In this document: in pieces, positions 8,792 through 18,789 of the stretch
How the letters are laid out: every line of letters begins with the position of its first letter
Numbering within the stretch: the first letter of the stretch is position 1
Assembly (NCBI RefSeq): GCF_008035925.1
Contig: NZ_CP036264.1
Coordinates: 1,461,409-1,525,408 of the forward strand
DNA length: 64,000 bases
Direction: 5' to 3'
Source of the DNA: Stieleria maiorica
GTDB lineage: Bacteria > Planctomycetota > Planctomycetia > Pirellulales > Pirellulaceae
Position numbers and translations under genes: made by a program
Notes under the pieces: model-generated
Databases searched by the model: none
The model's input: the letters and a program-made list of their open reading frames with translations, nothing else
What the model was told of the DNA's origin: nothing

Positions 8792-9895
8792 TCAGCCTTC
8801 GGCGATATCCACAAACACCTTCAAAGCGTCCTTGTCCTCGACCAACAACCGCATCATCTCCTGGTAGTTGTCCATTCCGTCGACCGGGTGGGTCAGGATT
8901 TTGTCCAGCACGCCGGGGAACATCATGTCGCCCAGCGCCAGATCTCGGATGCCGCTCTCGAAGTGCGTGCGGTTGGCATTGACGCTGCCGAGAAGCAACT
9001 TGTTGCCCAGCACCCAATTCAAATTGACGCTGTCGGAGGGGATTTCGATGTTTTCATCGCCCCCGGTGATGCTGGTCCAGACCACCACGCCGTTGTGCCC
9101 GACGTGTTGCATCGCCTGGAACGCCAACTTGCTGCTGCCGGTCGCGTCGACGATCAAGTCCGGTTTGCCCGTGTTGGCGACCAGTTCGTCCAGCGACGTT
9201 TTGCGGGTGCTGACATAGTTGGCCTCCATGCCGGTGACGATTTCGCTTTTCAGGTTCGGGGCTTCTCCGCGGGCCAGCGTGTAAACGTCCAGGCCGCGAA
9301 GTTTGAGGATCAGTGTGGTCAGCAAGCCGATTTGGCCCGACCCGAGCACGTAGGCCAGACGCGGCCGCCAGACCTTCATGCGGTGCTGAGCCTCATAGGC
9401 CTGTTGGACCGCCTTGGCCGCACAGCTCATCGGTTCTTGCAGCACGTGCAAATGCTTCAGCCCCTCGGGGACCCGAACGATGTACTCCTCCTCGTCGGCG
9501 AACTTCTCTGTCATGAAGCCGTGACGCAAGTTGATCCCACGCTCGTAGTACGTCTCCTCGCTGGTCATGTCGTTGGTCCCGATCACGTCATAGATCGATC
9601 CGCCCGGTCGACGGACCGTCGCGGTGACGTAGTCGCCCGGTTTGACGCGGCGGACGTTGGGACCGACCGCTTCGACGATGCCGAACGACTCGTGGCCGAT
9701 CACCAGGAAATCGTCGCCCTGCGGCGCGTTGCCGTACAGCGCCTCGTTGATCTCGCGGTCGGTCGCGTCCACCCCGACCTTCAGGGTCTTGACCAGCACC
9801 CCTTTGCCATCGGGGAACTGATCCAGCGACGGTTCTTCGATTTCGGTCAGGTGAACGCTATTGGGGGTGCCCGGGGTAACCGCGACAGCTTTCAT
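8792..9895 (-). CDS. Glucose 1-dehydrogenase-like zinc alcohol dehydrogenase (haloarchaeal type)
   Basis: A 367-aa medium-chain dehydrogenase. The N-terminal half has the GroES-like fold with [10 protein letters not shown] (Asp43), [10 protein letters not shown] (His68, Glu69) and [11 protein letters not shown] (Glu154). The second half is a Rossmann domain ([14 protein letters not shown]) for NAD(P)+. In the archaeal glucose dehydrogenases (Glu_dehyd_C family) these positions bind catalytic zinc. The haloarchaeal members use Asp where most relatives have Cys, and lack the four-Cys structural zinc lobe; both traits are seen here (TVRRPGGS...[12 protein letters not shown] has no Cys). [14 protein letters not shown] is also typical of the family. 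The likely reaction is beta-D-glucose (or another aldose) to the lactone. It is a single gene; the substrate is inferred. Confidence 0.8.
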   Translation of the reverse strand: MKAVAVTPGTPNSVHLTEIEEPSLDQFPDGKGVLVKTLKVGVDATDREINEALYGNAPQGDDFLVIGHESFGIVEAVGPNVRRVKPGDYVTATVRRPGGSIYDVIGTNDMTSEETYYERGINLRHGFMTEKFADEEEYIVRVPEGLKHLHVLQEPMSCAAKAVQQAYEAQHRMKVWRPRLAYVLGSGQIGLLTTLILKLRGLDVYTLARGEAPNLKSEIVTGMEANYVSTRKTSLDELVANTGKPDLIVDATGSSKLAFQAMQHVGHNGVVVWTSITGGDENIEIPSDSVNLNWVLGNKLLLGSVNANRTHFESGIRDLALGDMMFPGVLDKILTHPVDGMDNYQEMMRLLVEDKDALKVFVDIAEG

Positions 9896-10047
9896 CGGTA
9901 TCTACTAGGTCAAAAGGGGGGAGGCATTGAGCGGGGAGATTCACCGCCGAGGCTAAGATGGCCTGCGGCGGACGCGAAATCGTAGCAATCGGACGGGGCG
10001 GGGGTCAGGGGGCGCGATCGCTTCTTCGCCCGCCAGGCCCTCTGCCC

Positions 10048-10174
10048 CTCGTTCCCAGGCTCCGGCCTGGGAACGCGTCTCTTGTGTGGTCGCCCTCGTT
10101 CCCAGGCTCCGGCCTGGGAACGCGCTTCCCGTGTGGCTCCTGCCACACCCGGCCGGCAGCGCGAGGCGGAGCAT
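10048..10174. repeat. Family B repeat, compound copy
   Basis: Two direct units of CTCGTTCCCAGGCTCCGGCC + TGGGAACGCG occur at 10048-10076 and 10097-10126. A GTGTGGCTCCTGCCACAC palindrome and a GCGAGGCGGAGCAT tail follow. The same order of modules appears at 36116-36240, 36273-36397 and 45530-45622. Confidence 0.8.
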
Positions 10175-10281
10175 GGGCGGCGCAAAATCTGGATCTTGCG
10201 GTGGTTCAGAATTCACGCGAAATCATTCCGCGATGAATTGGTTGACTCACAGCCGCCATCGAGCGACGAAACACGAGTGAC

Positions 10282-10379
10282 ATCAGCCGATTCGCGCAAG
10301 CGTTCGGGCCCCCGGCTATCGGAGGCCCCGGCGTCTATCGGAGGCCCGTAGGCTGGCGCCAAACGGCTGATCCCAACAG
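10282..10379. repeat. Degenerate family D element
   Basis: ATCAGCCGATTCGCGCAAGC at the left and GTAGGCTGGCGCCAAACGGC + TGATCCCAACAG at the right match the interior of the complete elements at 20914-21040 and 25377-25503. The terminal inverted repeats are lost. Confidence 0.65.
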
Positions 10380-10680
10380 GGTTTCACGGAATCGAAAACG
10401 CCAAAATCCTCTCGCCTGTCCCCAGGCAGGAGCCCAGGGGGCGAGGGGTTGTCGCCCCCTCTGTTCCCACTGGCCGGCTGGGTTTTCAGCCGTGTTCCCC
10501 GGTGTCGATTCGTCGCAGTCGGGCGGGCGCAAGTGTCTTAGTGGGGGTGAGGTCCCCGTTGCCGCGTTGCAGCGGGGAATCTGCCGTTCTTTTTAAACAA
10601 CGATGGTTGTCAAAAATGGTCGATGCTGCAACAGTAGGGGTGTCGTCTTTCTCGTTCCAGACTCCCCAACAGGTCCCGCG

Positions 10681-11382
10681 ATGAAACCTGAGCCGTCACC
10701 GGAAAGCGGTCCCATCCGCTCGGTCGATCGCGAATTGCTGCTGGCGATGCGCAGCGGCGAGCTGTTCGGGATCGGAGAGCTGACCGAGGAGCTGAGCGTC
10801 ACCGCGACGGCGGTCCGCCAGCGGATCGAGCGGTTGCTCGCTCGCGGCTTGATCGATCGCGAGAAAGTCGTGGCCGGTCGTGGCCGGCCCACGTACCGTT
10901 ACCGAATCACCGAGCAAGGCAAGCGGATCACGGCAGCCGATTCGACCGAATTGGCCGAAGCGATGTGGCAGGAACTGCTGTCGATCGAAGACCCCGAGCT
11001 GCGAAACCGGATGCTTCGTAGCGTGGCGACGCGTTTGGGTCGCGAGTATGCGGCGCAGCTTGATGAGAACGCACCGTTGGAAGAACGCATGCGAGTGCTG
11101 TCGCGGTTGTTGAAGTCGCGGCGGGTCGTCAGCGATGTGATCTCGGCGGGTGAGTTGCCGGTTTTGGACATCAACGCGTGTCCTTATCCGACGCTGGCCG
11201 ATGGCAGCCAGGACCATTCGATGTGCCGGTTGGAAGAGCAGGTGCTGTCGGAGGCACTCGGCAAGCCGGTTCAATTGAGCCAGTGCCGACTCGATGGCGA
11301 CTCCTGTTGCCAATTTTCGCCGGCGGTGAATTCGTCAACCGCGAATTCACCTGGCGACGGCACGACCGCTGAAGTCGACTGA
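10681..11382 (+). CDS. sufR: SufR-type iron-sulfur transcriptional regulator of the suf operon
   Basis: A 233-aa protein from ATG 10681. Residues ~15-80 form a winged helix-turn-helix (ELTEELSVTATAVRQRIERL, then a GRGRPTYRYRIT wing). The C-terminal half carries cysteines at 167, 182, 202 and 209/210 (NACPYP, SMCRLEE, SQCRLDG, DSCC). In cyanobacterial SufR these bind a [4Fe-4S] cluster, and holo-SufR represses suf. The gene sits 51 nt before sufC on the same strand, as expected for a local regulator. The in-frame ATG at 10603 would add a Cys-containing extension with no family match, so 10681 is preferred. Confidence 0.85.
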   Translation: MKPEPSPESGPIRSVDRELLLAMRSGELFGIGELTEELSVTATAVRQRIERLLARGLIDREKVVAGRGRPTYRYRITEQGKRITAADSTELAEAMWQELLSIEDPELRNRMLRSVATRLGREYAAQLDENAPLEERMRVLSRLLKSRRVVSDVISAGELPVLDINACPYPTLADGSQDHSMCRLEEQVLSEALGKPVQLSQCRLDGDSCCQFSPAVNSSTANSPGDGTTAEVD

Positions 11383-11433
11383 CGCGACGGAACGATCAAA
11401 CACCTTTTTACACCCACCTTTGCAATCATAGAA

Positions 11434-12258
11434 ATGACTCACGTTCTGAAAATTGAAGACTTGCACGTGTCGGTCGGCGACAAGCCGATTCTCCGGGGCG
11501 TCAACTTGACCATCAACCATGGCGAAACGCACGCCCTGATGGGCCCCAACGGCAGCGGCAAGAGCACCTTGGGTTTGGCGATCATGGGCCACCCCGGGTA
11601 CGAAGTGACGTCGGGATCGATCACGCTGGACGGCAAGGACGTGTTGGAGATGGGGCCGGATGAACGGGCACGAGCGGGCATCTTCATGGCGTTCCAACGA
11701 CCGATGGCGATCCCCGGCGTGAAGATGGCGGATTTCTTGCGTCACGCGACCACCAACGTCCGACGCCCCGACCGCAAGGAAGGCGAAGAGTTGATTCCGA
11801 TGCGTGAGTTCCGCAAGGAGCTTCGCGAAAAGATGGAACATCTGCGGATGGACAGCGAATTCGCCCGCCGCTACGTCAACGACGGTTTCTCCGGCGGTGA
11901 AATGAAACGTGCCGAGATTCTGCAGTTGGCAATGTTGCAACCCAAATTTGCCGTGTTGGATGAAACCGACTCGGGGCTCGATGCCGACGCCGTCCGATTG
12001 GCAAGTGAGTCGATCGCGGACATCGGCCACCAGAAAATGGGACTGCTGATCATCACCCACCACGACAAATTGCTCGAACACAATCCCCCGGAATTCACCC
12101 ACGTCATGCTGGGCGGACGGCTGGTTGAAACCGGCGGCAAGGAACTGGCCGAAGAGCTGCACCAACACGGCTACGACCGCATCCGAAAAGCCTATCCGGA
12201 TGCCGAAGCGCTGAACCAAAAGCTGCTTGCCGAAGACGCCGAAGAGGCACTGGCGTGA
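11434..12258 (+). CDS. sufC: Fe-S cluster assembly ATPase SufC
   Basis: A 274-aa ABC-type ATPase without membrane partner. Walker A is GPNGSGKST (residues ~37-45), the signature is FSGGEMKRAE, and Walker B is FAVLDETDSGLD; the SGLDxDA segment is characteristic of SufC. SufC powers the cytosolic SufBCD scaffold on which Fe-S clusters are built. It is slightly longer than the usual ~250 residues because of a C-terminal tail. It is the first structural gene after sufR and is followed by sufB after a 95-nt gap. Confidence 0.95.
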   Translation: MTHVLKIEDLHVSVGDKPILRGVNLTINHGETHALMGPNGSGKSTLGLAIMGHPGYEVTSGSITLDGKDVLEMGPDERARAGIFMAFQRPMAIPGVKMADFLRHATTNVRRPDRKEGEELIPMREFRKELREKMEHLRMDSEFARRYVNDGFSGGEMKRAEILQLAMLQPKFAVLDETDSGLDADAVRLASESIADIGHQKMGLLIITHHDKLLEHNPPEFTHVMLGGRLVETGGKELAEELHQHGYDRIRKAYPDAEALNQKLLAEDAEEALA

Positions 12259-12353
12259 GCTCGCTTGGCAAGCTCGCGTAAGCTCGCTCGGCAACTCGCC
12301 CGGCAAACTGAACCCTACGAATCATTCCCATCTCCGTTTTGGAGCTCATCGAT

Positions 12354-13766
<1,413 letters not shown>

Positions 13767-13823
13767 GACCTGCTTTTGCCGGCCGAAGCCGTTCCCGGAT
13801 TCTCGCCTGGTGTGGCGGACAAC

Positions 13824-13944
13824 TGAGCCGACGGCGCTAGCCCGCGGGTGCCAAACGCGATCGGTGTCCAGGCAAGGCCCGAGGCTAGCGCCTTCGGCTC
13901 ACATAAATGCAAGGCCCGAGGCTAGCGCCTTCGGCTCACATAAA
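13824..13944. repeat. Family A palindromic repeat, copy 2, with a duplicated right arm
   Basis: The complete element is 13824-13902 (18/19 arm match). Its right arm, starting CAAGGCCCGAGGCTAGCGCC at 13873, is repeated directly from 13910 to 13944, a 37-nt period. It lies in the 239-nt gap between sufB and sufD, so it is presumably transcribed within the operon. Confidence 0.85.
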
Positions 13945-14005
13945 ACGAAGGGCCGACCGCCACGTCAACCCACACAGAAATCGAAACCAATCCAACAATT
14001 TTTCC

Positions 14006-15325
14006 ATGTCACAAACCATCACACACGCCTTTGATGCCGCCGGGTTCGACGCCTTGCTCGCTAGCCAATCCGAACCGGATTGGTTGACGACGCTGCGCCG
14101 CGAAGCATTCGAACATGCCCAGGCGATGCAGTGGCCCGAGCGCCGCCACGAGGAGTGGATTCGCACCGATATCCGGACGTTCCAACTGGCGAAGTTCGGT
14201 CTGCCCGTGCTCAACCCGTCCGGTTGTCAGCTCGCCGACACCGATCAGATACACCAACTGGTCGAAGGCGTCGACCTGGGCGGCCGCGTCGAAACGGTCG
14301 ACGGGTGCATCACCAAGGCATCGCTGGACGAAGACCTGGCGGCCAAGGGCGTTGTCTTCGGCAGCCTGTCCGAGATCGCACAGTCGCATCCCGAGCTCGT
14401 GCGTCCCTACCTGTTCACCGCGTTCGATCCCGACCATGACAAGTTCGCGGCGTTGCACGCGGCATTCATGTCCGGCGGCCAGTTCTTGTATGTGCCCCGC
14501 GGCGTTGTTGTCGATCGTCCGCTGCACATCGGATCGATCCTGACCGACGGCGGCACCGACACGACGCACACGCTGGTGGTTCTGGAGGATGGTGCCGAAG
14601 CCACTCTGCTGCACGAGTCCAACAGCACCGACGCCGGCAACGCGGGTTTGCACTTGGGGTCGATCGAACTGGTGCAAAAACCGGGCTCGCACCTCCGCTA
14701 TGTCAATCTGCAGGAGTGGGGGCACAAGACCTACCACTTCGCCCAACAAAAAGCTGTGATCGACCGCGATTGCTCGTTGCAGTGGACGATCGCAGCAATG
14801 GGATCGCTGTTGTCGAAGGTCAATCAGTCGGTCGATTTGATCGGCCCCGGGGCGTACAGCCAGGTCAACGGCGTGATGTTCACCGAGGCCCGACAGCACC
14901 TGGCCTATCACACCCTGCAGCACCACAAGGCCGAGAGTTGCCGCAGCGACTTTCTGTACAAGGCGGCCCAACAGGACAAGAGCCGAACGGTTTGGCGCGG
15001 GATGATCAAAGTCGATCCCGCGGCCCAAAAAACCGACGGCTACCAGCGAAATGACAATCTGGTGCTGTCCAATCACGCCCGAGCGGATTCCATTCCGGGA
15101 CTCGAGATCGAAGCCGACGACGTCCGCTGCACCCACGGCAGCACCACCAGCAAGGTGGACGAAGATCAGATCTTCTACGCCCGCTGCCGCGGTTTTACTC
15201 GCAAGGAAGCAACCCGTATGATTGTGACCGGGTTCTTCCAGCAGATTTTCGATCGAATCACGATCGAAAGCGTCCGGGAGGCCCTGGGAGCGGCGATTGC
15301 ACGCCAAGTCAGAGAATACGCTTGA
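14006..15325 (+). CDS. sufD: Fe-S cluster assembly protein SufD
   Basis: A 439-aa protein from ATG 14006 (MSQTITHAFDAAG). The frame is open upstream to 13907, but that part falls in the family A repeat. It shares the SufB/SufD beta-helix core. Typical segments are AALHAAFMSGGQFLYVPRGV, the SDFLYKAAQQDKSRTVWRGM-KVDPAAQKTDGYQ region, and LEIEADDVRCTHGSTTSKVD with the conserved His. The end (EATRMIVTGFFQQIFDRI) is also family-typical. SufD pairs with SufB and SufC in the scaffold complex. No sulfurase gene (sufS) or sufE/sufU follows in this window. Confidence 0.93.
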   Translation: MSQTITHAFDAAGFDALLASQSEPDWLTTLRREAFEHAQAMQWPERRHEEWIRTDIRTFQLAKFGLPVLNPSGCQLADTDQIHQLVEGVDLGGRVETVDGCITKASLDEDLAAKGVVFGSLSEIAQSHPELVRPYLFTAFDPDHDKFAALHAAFMSGGQFLYVPRGVVVDRPLHIGSILTDGGTDTTHTLVVLEDGAEATLLHESNSTDAGNAGLHLGSIELVQKPGSHLRYVNLQEWGHKTYHFAQQKAVIDRDCSLQWTIAAMGSLLSKVNQSVDLIGPGAYSQVNGVMFTEARQHLAYHTLQHHKAESCRSDFLYKAAQQDKSRTVWRGMIKVDPAAQKTDGYQRNDNLVLSNHARADSIPGLEIEADDVRCTHGSTTSKVDEDQIFYARCRGFTRKEATRMIVTGFFQQIFDRITIESVREALGAAIARQVREYA

Positions 15326-15441
15326 AGCCAGTTTCAAGCTGGTCGTTTCAAGTTTCAAGTTGGAGGGAAGAACGCTTTAGCGGAGAACTTGAGGCCTGAG
15401 ACTTGAAGCCTGAAACCCGAATCTTGAGAAAGGAACAAAAA

Positions 15442-15762
15442 ATGGCACTTGCCGAAGACAAGGTCCGTGAATCGCTGAAGCAGGTGATTGACCCCGAGTT
15501 ATACGTTAACATTGTGGATCTGGGGCTGATCTACGTCGTCGAGATTGGGGACGAGAAAGAAGACGGACGTCACGATGTGAAGATCGAGATGACGATGACC
15601 AGCCCGATGTGTCCTGCGGGGCCACAGTTGGTCGCCGGCACCAAGGCGGCGGCCGAAGAGCTTGAGGAAGTCGATGCGTGTGAAGTCAAAGTGGTGATGG
15701 AACCGGCGTGGTCGCCGGACCGCATGACGGACGAAGCACGCGATCATTTGGGCATTTTTTAA
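15442..15762 (+). CDS. MIP18-family (DUF59) metal-sulfur cluster assembly factor
   Basis: A 106-aa single-domain protein from ATG 15442, with an AGAAAGGAA ribosome site just upstream. It has the MIP18/PaaD/SufT fold: VIDPELYVNIVDLGLIYVV at the start, MTMTSPMCPAGPQL in the middle with the functional Cys, and VVMEPAWSPDRMTDEAR at the end. Such proteins help build or deliver Fe-S clusters. It follows sufD after 116 nt that contain short direct repeats of the CTTGAAGCC/TTTCAAG type (15326-15420), and is probably the last suf gene. Confidence 0.88.
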   Translation: MALAEDKVRESLKQVIDPELYVNIVDLGLIYVVEIGDEKEDGRHDVKIEMTMTSPMCPAGPQLVAGTKAAAEELEEVDACEVKVVMEPAWSPDRMTDEARDHLGIF

Positions 15763-15766
15763 GGGA
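15761..15766 (+). promoter_or_regulatory. mfnD: Ribosome binding site AAGGGA supporting the TTG start of mfnD
   Basis: AAGGGA lies 8 nt before TTG 15775 and overlaps the TAA of the MIP18-like gene. It supports the TTG start, because the family-typical N-terminus (KVFVGEYICGGG) begins directly there. Confidence 0.7.
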
Positions 15767-15774
15767 TTGTCGCT

Positions 15775-16791
15775 TTGAAGGTTTTCGTCGGGGAATACAT
15801 CTGCGGCGGCGGCGTCGCAGATCAAGCGATCGACCAGATTCCTCCTTCGCTTAGGAAGGAGGGTGAGGCGATGCTTCACGCTCTGGTGGAAGACCTGTCT
15901 GCGTTCTCCGAGACGACGGTCGTGCTGGAAGACCGATTCGAAATCGCGATCAACGCCACAAAGACGGTCTCGTTCGATGTCGGCAAGCCGCTGTGGGCAC
16001 AATGGGTCGCTGCGGCCAAAGACTGTGACGCGGCGCTGATCATCGCGCCGGAGACGGACGGTTTGATGGCCAAGGGGGTCGCAGCGCTTCGCAGCAGCGG
16101 CGTGGAGGTGATCGCGGGCAGCGGCGATTTCTTGCGGGTCGCCAGCGACAAACTTCTCACCGCACAAGTGTTGCACAGTTCCGGCGTCGCACACCCACCG
16201 TATATCGCCGTCGGAGACGAACGGATGGTCGGCGTGGTCGCCGGCTGCGAACGATTCGTCGTCAAGCCGCGCGACGGTTGCGGTACGCTGGCGATCCAGA
16301 CCTACGACGATTTCCGCGAAGCACGCAAGGCGCTCAACCAAGGCACCCTGATGCAAGGTTGGGTCCCCGGCCGCAGCATCTCGATCTCGCTCCTTTCCTC
16401 CGGTAATTACCAGACGTTCCTGCCGGCGGTGTCCCAGGAGATCAGTGACGGCGTCTGTGAATACATCGGCGGCTGCGGCCCGCTGAACAACAACGCCCAA
16501 CGCCGTGCCACCGCATTGGCCGCTCGAGCCATCGCCGCGATGCCGCCCACCGCGCGCGGATTCGTCGGATTGGATCTGATTCTCGGTGAATCGCCGAGCG
16601 ACGACTGCGTTGTCGAAATCAATCCCCGCCTGACAACCTCTTATGTCGGTTTGCGTGAAATGATTCACGGCAACCTGGCGGCACGCCTGTTCGATATCGA
16701 AACCGGACCGGTCAGTTGCAAGGCCAGCGTCAACTCGGTCCATTGGACCGCCGACGGGAAGGTGGAAATCGACACGCCCGAGACGGTGTAG
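15775..16791 (+). CDS. mfnD: ATP-grasp ligase, probable tyramine-L-glutamate ligase of methanofuran biosynthesis
   Basis: A 338-aa ATP-grasp protein starting at TTG 15775. The N-terminal KVFVGEYICGGGVAD is typical of the archaeal/bacterial MfnD group. ATP-grasp signatures are ERFVVKPRDGCGT (nucleotide-binding lysine) and VGLDLIL followed by VVEINPRLTTSY (Mg2+-binding E-x-N). MfnD joins glutamate to tyramine in methanofuran synthesis. The neighbours mfnF and mfnE on the same strand support this assignment. The gene begins 12 nt after the MIP18-like gene, so it may be co-transcribed with suf. ATP-grasp families are broad, and the exact substrate here is inferred from context. Confidence 0.8.
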   Translation: MKVFVGEYICGGGVADQAIDQIPPSLRKEGEAMLHALVEDLSAFSETTVVLEDRFEIAINATKTVSFDVGKPLWAQWVAAAKDCDAALIIAPETDGLMAKGVAALRSSGVEVIAGSGDFLRVASDKLLTAQVLHSSGVAHPPYIAVGDERMVGVVAGCERFVVKPRDGCGTLAIQTYDDFREARKALNQGTLMQGWVPGRSISISLLSSGNYQTFLPAVSQEISDGVCEYIGGCGPLNNNAQRRATALAARAIAAMPPTARGFVGLDLILGESPSDDCVVEINPRLTTSYVGLREMIHGNLAARLFDIETGPVSCKASVNSVHWTADGKVEIDTPETV

Positions 16792-16837
16792 TTCTGTGGA
16801 TTAGGCTTCCACTATTCCATTTCAGCTTGGTCTTCGG

Positions 16838-16903
16838 GTAGTGGACGAGGCGACGAGTCCTTCCGAATTGCAAACGGCGAGGACTCCTCGCGTCGTCCAC
16901 TAC
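16838..16903. repeat. Imperfect inverted repeat between mfnD and mfnF
   Basis: The arms are 16838-16861 and 16880-16903 (24 nt, two mismatches). The outer part is GTAGTGGACGA/TCGTCCACTAC. It lies in the 233-nt gap and may be a further small repeat family or a processing hairpin. Nothing else is recognisable in the gap. Confidence 0.7.
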
Positions 16904-17024
16904 CGTTTGCCGCAGTCGCCGTCCTCTCCGAGGTCAGCGCGGGTCAAAGCTTCGGTTTTAGAGCGCCGAGTTCGGAGAACACGGCGACACTCCGAACGCC
17001 ACACACACTCTCTTTCCCGCCACC

Positions 17025-18080
17025 ATGTTAACCCCATCCCCCGAATCGCAGTCTGTCACACTAGGGGTCGATATCGGCGGGGCCAACCTGAAGTACGCCG
17101 ACACCGCGGGCCGTGCTTCGTCGGTCGAATTCCCTCTCTGGATGCGGCCCGATGATTTGGCCGGCCAGCTGCAGTCGGATTTCGCCCGCTATCCCGATGT
17201 CGCGCAGCTGGTGGTGACGATGACGGGCGAGCTGGCGGATTGTTTTCTCGATCGCGGCGCCGGTGTGCAGCACATCGTCGATCAAGTCTGCCGGGCGGCG
17301 AAACGATGCGAATGGCCGGCACCGAGTTTCTATGCCGTCGACGGGCGATTTCACTCTGCCGATTGGGCGATCCAAAACGTTGATCTGGTCGCCGCGTCGA
17401 ATTGGCACGCGCTGGCAAACTTGGTCGCTAAGCGTTTTGCCCCACAGTTGGCGTCCGGCGGATTGTTGGTCGACATCGGTTCGACGACCACGGATCTGAT
17501 CCCGCTGCGTGCCGGATCGATCGCCACCAACAGTCGGACCGACTTCGATCGATTGGCCGAAGGATCACTCGTCTACCTCGGCGGCGGACGCACGCCGGTT
17601 TGCTCGCTGGTCGATCATCTGGATCTTGATGGGCGTGCGGTTCCGGTGATGCGCGAAGTGTTTGCGACAATGGACGACGTGCGATTGCTGTTGGGGTTTC
17701 AGCCCGGTGACGCATCGGATTGCCGCACTGCCGATGGCAAGCCCCGCGACAGCTTTCATGCCGCCAACCGAATCGCTCGGATGATCGGGCTGGATCATCG
17801 AACGTTTGCGACCGAGACGGCGATGGAGTTGGCGGTCCAAGTGCATCAGCGGGGGCGTGATCTGGTGCGTGCTGCGATCGAGGCACTGGGAAGCGAGGGG
17901 CCGCTGATTGTCAGCGGGCATTGCGGCGATTTGTTGCCCGACAACGCCCTGGGCCGCGAGATCATTTCCCTGCCCGAAACGCTCGGAGACCAGGTTTCTC
18001 GCTGCGCCCCGGCTTATGCTATGGCAAAGTTATTCGCCCAGGATCGCCGCCAGGCGCGGCGCGTGAGCCGACGGCGCTAG
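17025..18080 (+). CDS. mfnF: H4MPT-linked C1 transfer pathway protein / methanofuran synthase (MfnF family)
   Basis: A 351-aa protein of the hydantoinase/ASKHA-type fold. LGVDIGGANLKYADTAG opens the ATPase-like domain and GGLLVDIGSTTTDLIPL is the second phosphate-binding motif. Both are diagnostic for the family annotated as H4MPT-linked C1 transfer pathway protein. In methanogens MfnF joins the phosphorylated aminomethylfuran unit to gamma-glutamyltyramine. The last residues (VSRRR) and the TAG stop lie inside a family A repeat that starts at 18064, so the native C-terminus has probably been altered by repeat insertion. It lies between mfnD and mfnE. Confidence 0.85.
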   Translation: MLTPSPESQSVTLGVDIGGANLKYADTAGRASSVEFPLWMRPDDLAGQLQSDFARYPDVAQLVVTMTGELADCFLDRGAGVQHIVDQVCRAAKRCEWPAPSFYAVDGRFHSADWAIQNVDLVAASNWHALANLVAKRFAPQLASGGLLVDIGSTTTDLIPLRAGSIATNSRTDFDRLAEGSLVYLGGGRTPVCSLVDHLDLDGRAVPVMREVFATMDDVRLLLGFQPGDASDCRTADGKPRDSFHAANRIARMIGLDHRTFATETAMELAVQVHQRGRDLVRAAIEALGSEGPLIVSGHCGDLLPDNALGREIISLPETLGDQVSRCAPAYAMAKLFAQDRRQARRVSRRR

Positions 18081-18141
18081 CCGCGGGCCCTGCGGTGACA
18101 ACATTGACCGTGGGGGCCCGTGGCCAGCGCCATCGGCTCAC
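18064..18141. repeat. Family A palindromic repeat, copy 3, overlapping the mfnF stop codon
   Basis: The left arm TGAGCCGACGGCGCTAGCC encodes the end of MfnF and contains its TAG (18078-18080). The right arm matches 17 of 19 bases. Confidence 0.9.
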
Positions 18142-18213
18142 GATTGTTTCGGTTGGGTTTATCTCGCGTGCGCGTCGGGCTCGTACTTGTTGACCAATAC
18201 CACATTCACCCCC

Positions 18214-18789
18214 ATGCGACGTGTCCTTAAAATCGGCGGTAGCCTGCTCTTGCGAGAATCACTTGCCGGATCGATCCAGTCGTGGGTCGCGTCGCAACCG
18301 CCGGCGCAGACCATCGCGATCGTCGGCGGCGGAGAATTGATCGATGCGGTACGTCGTCTGGACGCCATGTTCCCCAGCCCACCGACCTGGGTGCATTGGC
18401 AGTGTGTCGGCTTGTTGCGAACGACGTTTGAGTGGCTGGGACGACAATTAGACCCGTGGCAGCTTGAATCGACGGCAGAGGACTTCGCACAGATGAAGCG
18501 GGCCAATGGATGTCAGAATCATCTGGTCGCCGTCGATGCGTTTTATCACGCCGCGTCCGTTTCGCCGTTGCCCGAAGACTGGACTACGACCACCGACGCG
18601 ATCGCGGGTTGGCTGTCGATCCTGACGGATGCCGATGAATTGGTGTTGTTGAAATCCTGCGACGTCGACGACTCACTGTCCCTGGACGAACTGGCACGAC
18701 GGCAAATCGTCGATCCCGCCTTGCCGAATTTGGCCGGTCAATTGCCGCCGCTTCGAATCGTCAACTTTGCCGCGGAGGCCGGTCGATGA
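18214..18789 (+). CDS. mfnE: Amino-acid-kinase-fold protein, probable aminomethylfuran phosphate kinase
   Basis: A 191-aa protein from ATG 18214 (MRRVLKIGGSLL); the TTG at 18187 gives an unlikely extension. It has the amino-acid-kinase fold: KIGGSLL phosphate-binding start, IAIVGGGELIDAVRRLD glycine-rich loop, and a late TTDAIAGWLSILTDADELVLLKS region typical of the aspartate/glutamate/uridylate kinase superfamily. In methanogens MfnE converts the aminomethylfuran phosphate into the diphosphate used by MfnF. It is shorter than generic amino-acid kinases, as MfnE is. Its TGA overlaps the ATG of the carbamoyltransferase (ATGA, 18786-18789), which indicates translational coupling. Confidence 0.82.
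   Translation: MRRVLKIGGSLLLRESLAGSIQSWVASQPPAQTIAIVGGGELIDAVRRLDAMFPSPPTWVHWQCVGLLRTTFEWLGRQLDPWQLESTAEDFAQMKRANGCQNHLVAVDAFYHAASVSPLPEDWTTTTDAIAGWLSILTDADELVLLKSCDVDDSLSLDELARRQIVDPALPNLAGQLPPLRIVNFAAEAGR

Larger units (their letters stand above)
9896..10680. other. Repeat-filled intergenic region (785 nt)
   Basis: This lies between the dehydrogenase and sufR starts. It contains a compound family B repeat (10048-10174) and a degenerate family D copy (10282-10379). The stretch 10380-10600 is GC-rich with small inverted repeats and no gene. The sufR promoter should lie just before 10681, in the less GC-rich bases 10585-10680, but no clear promoter is identified. Confidence 0.6.
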
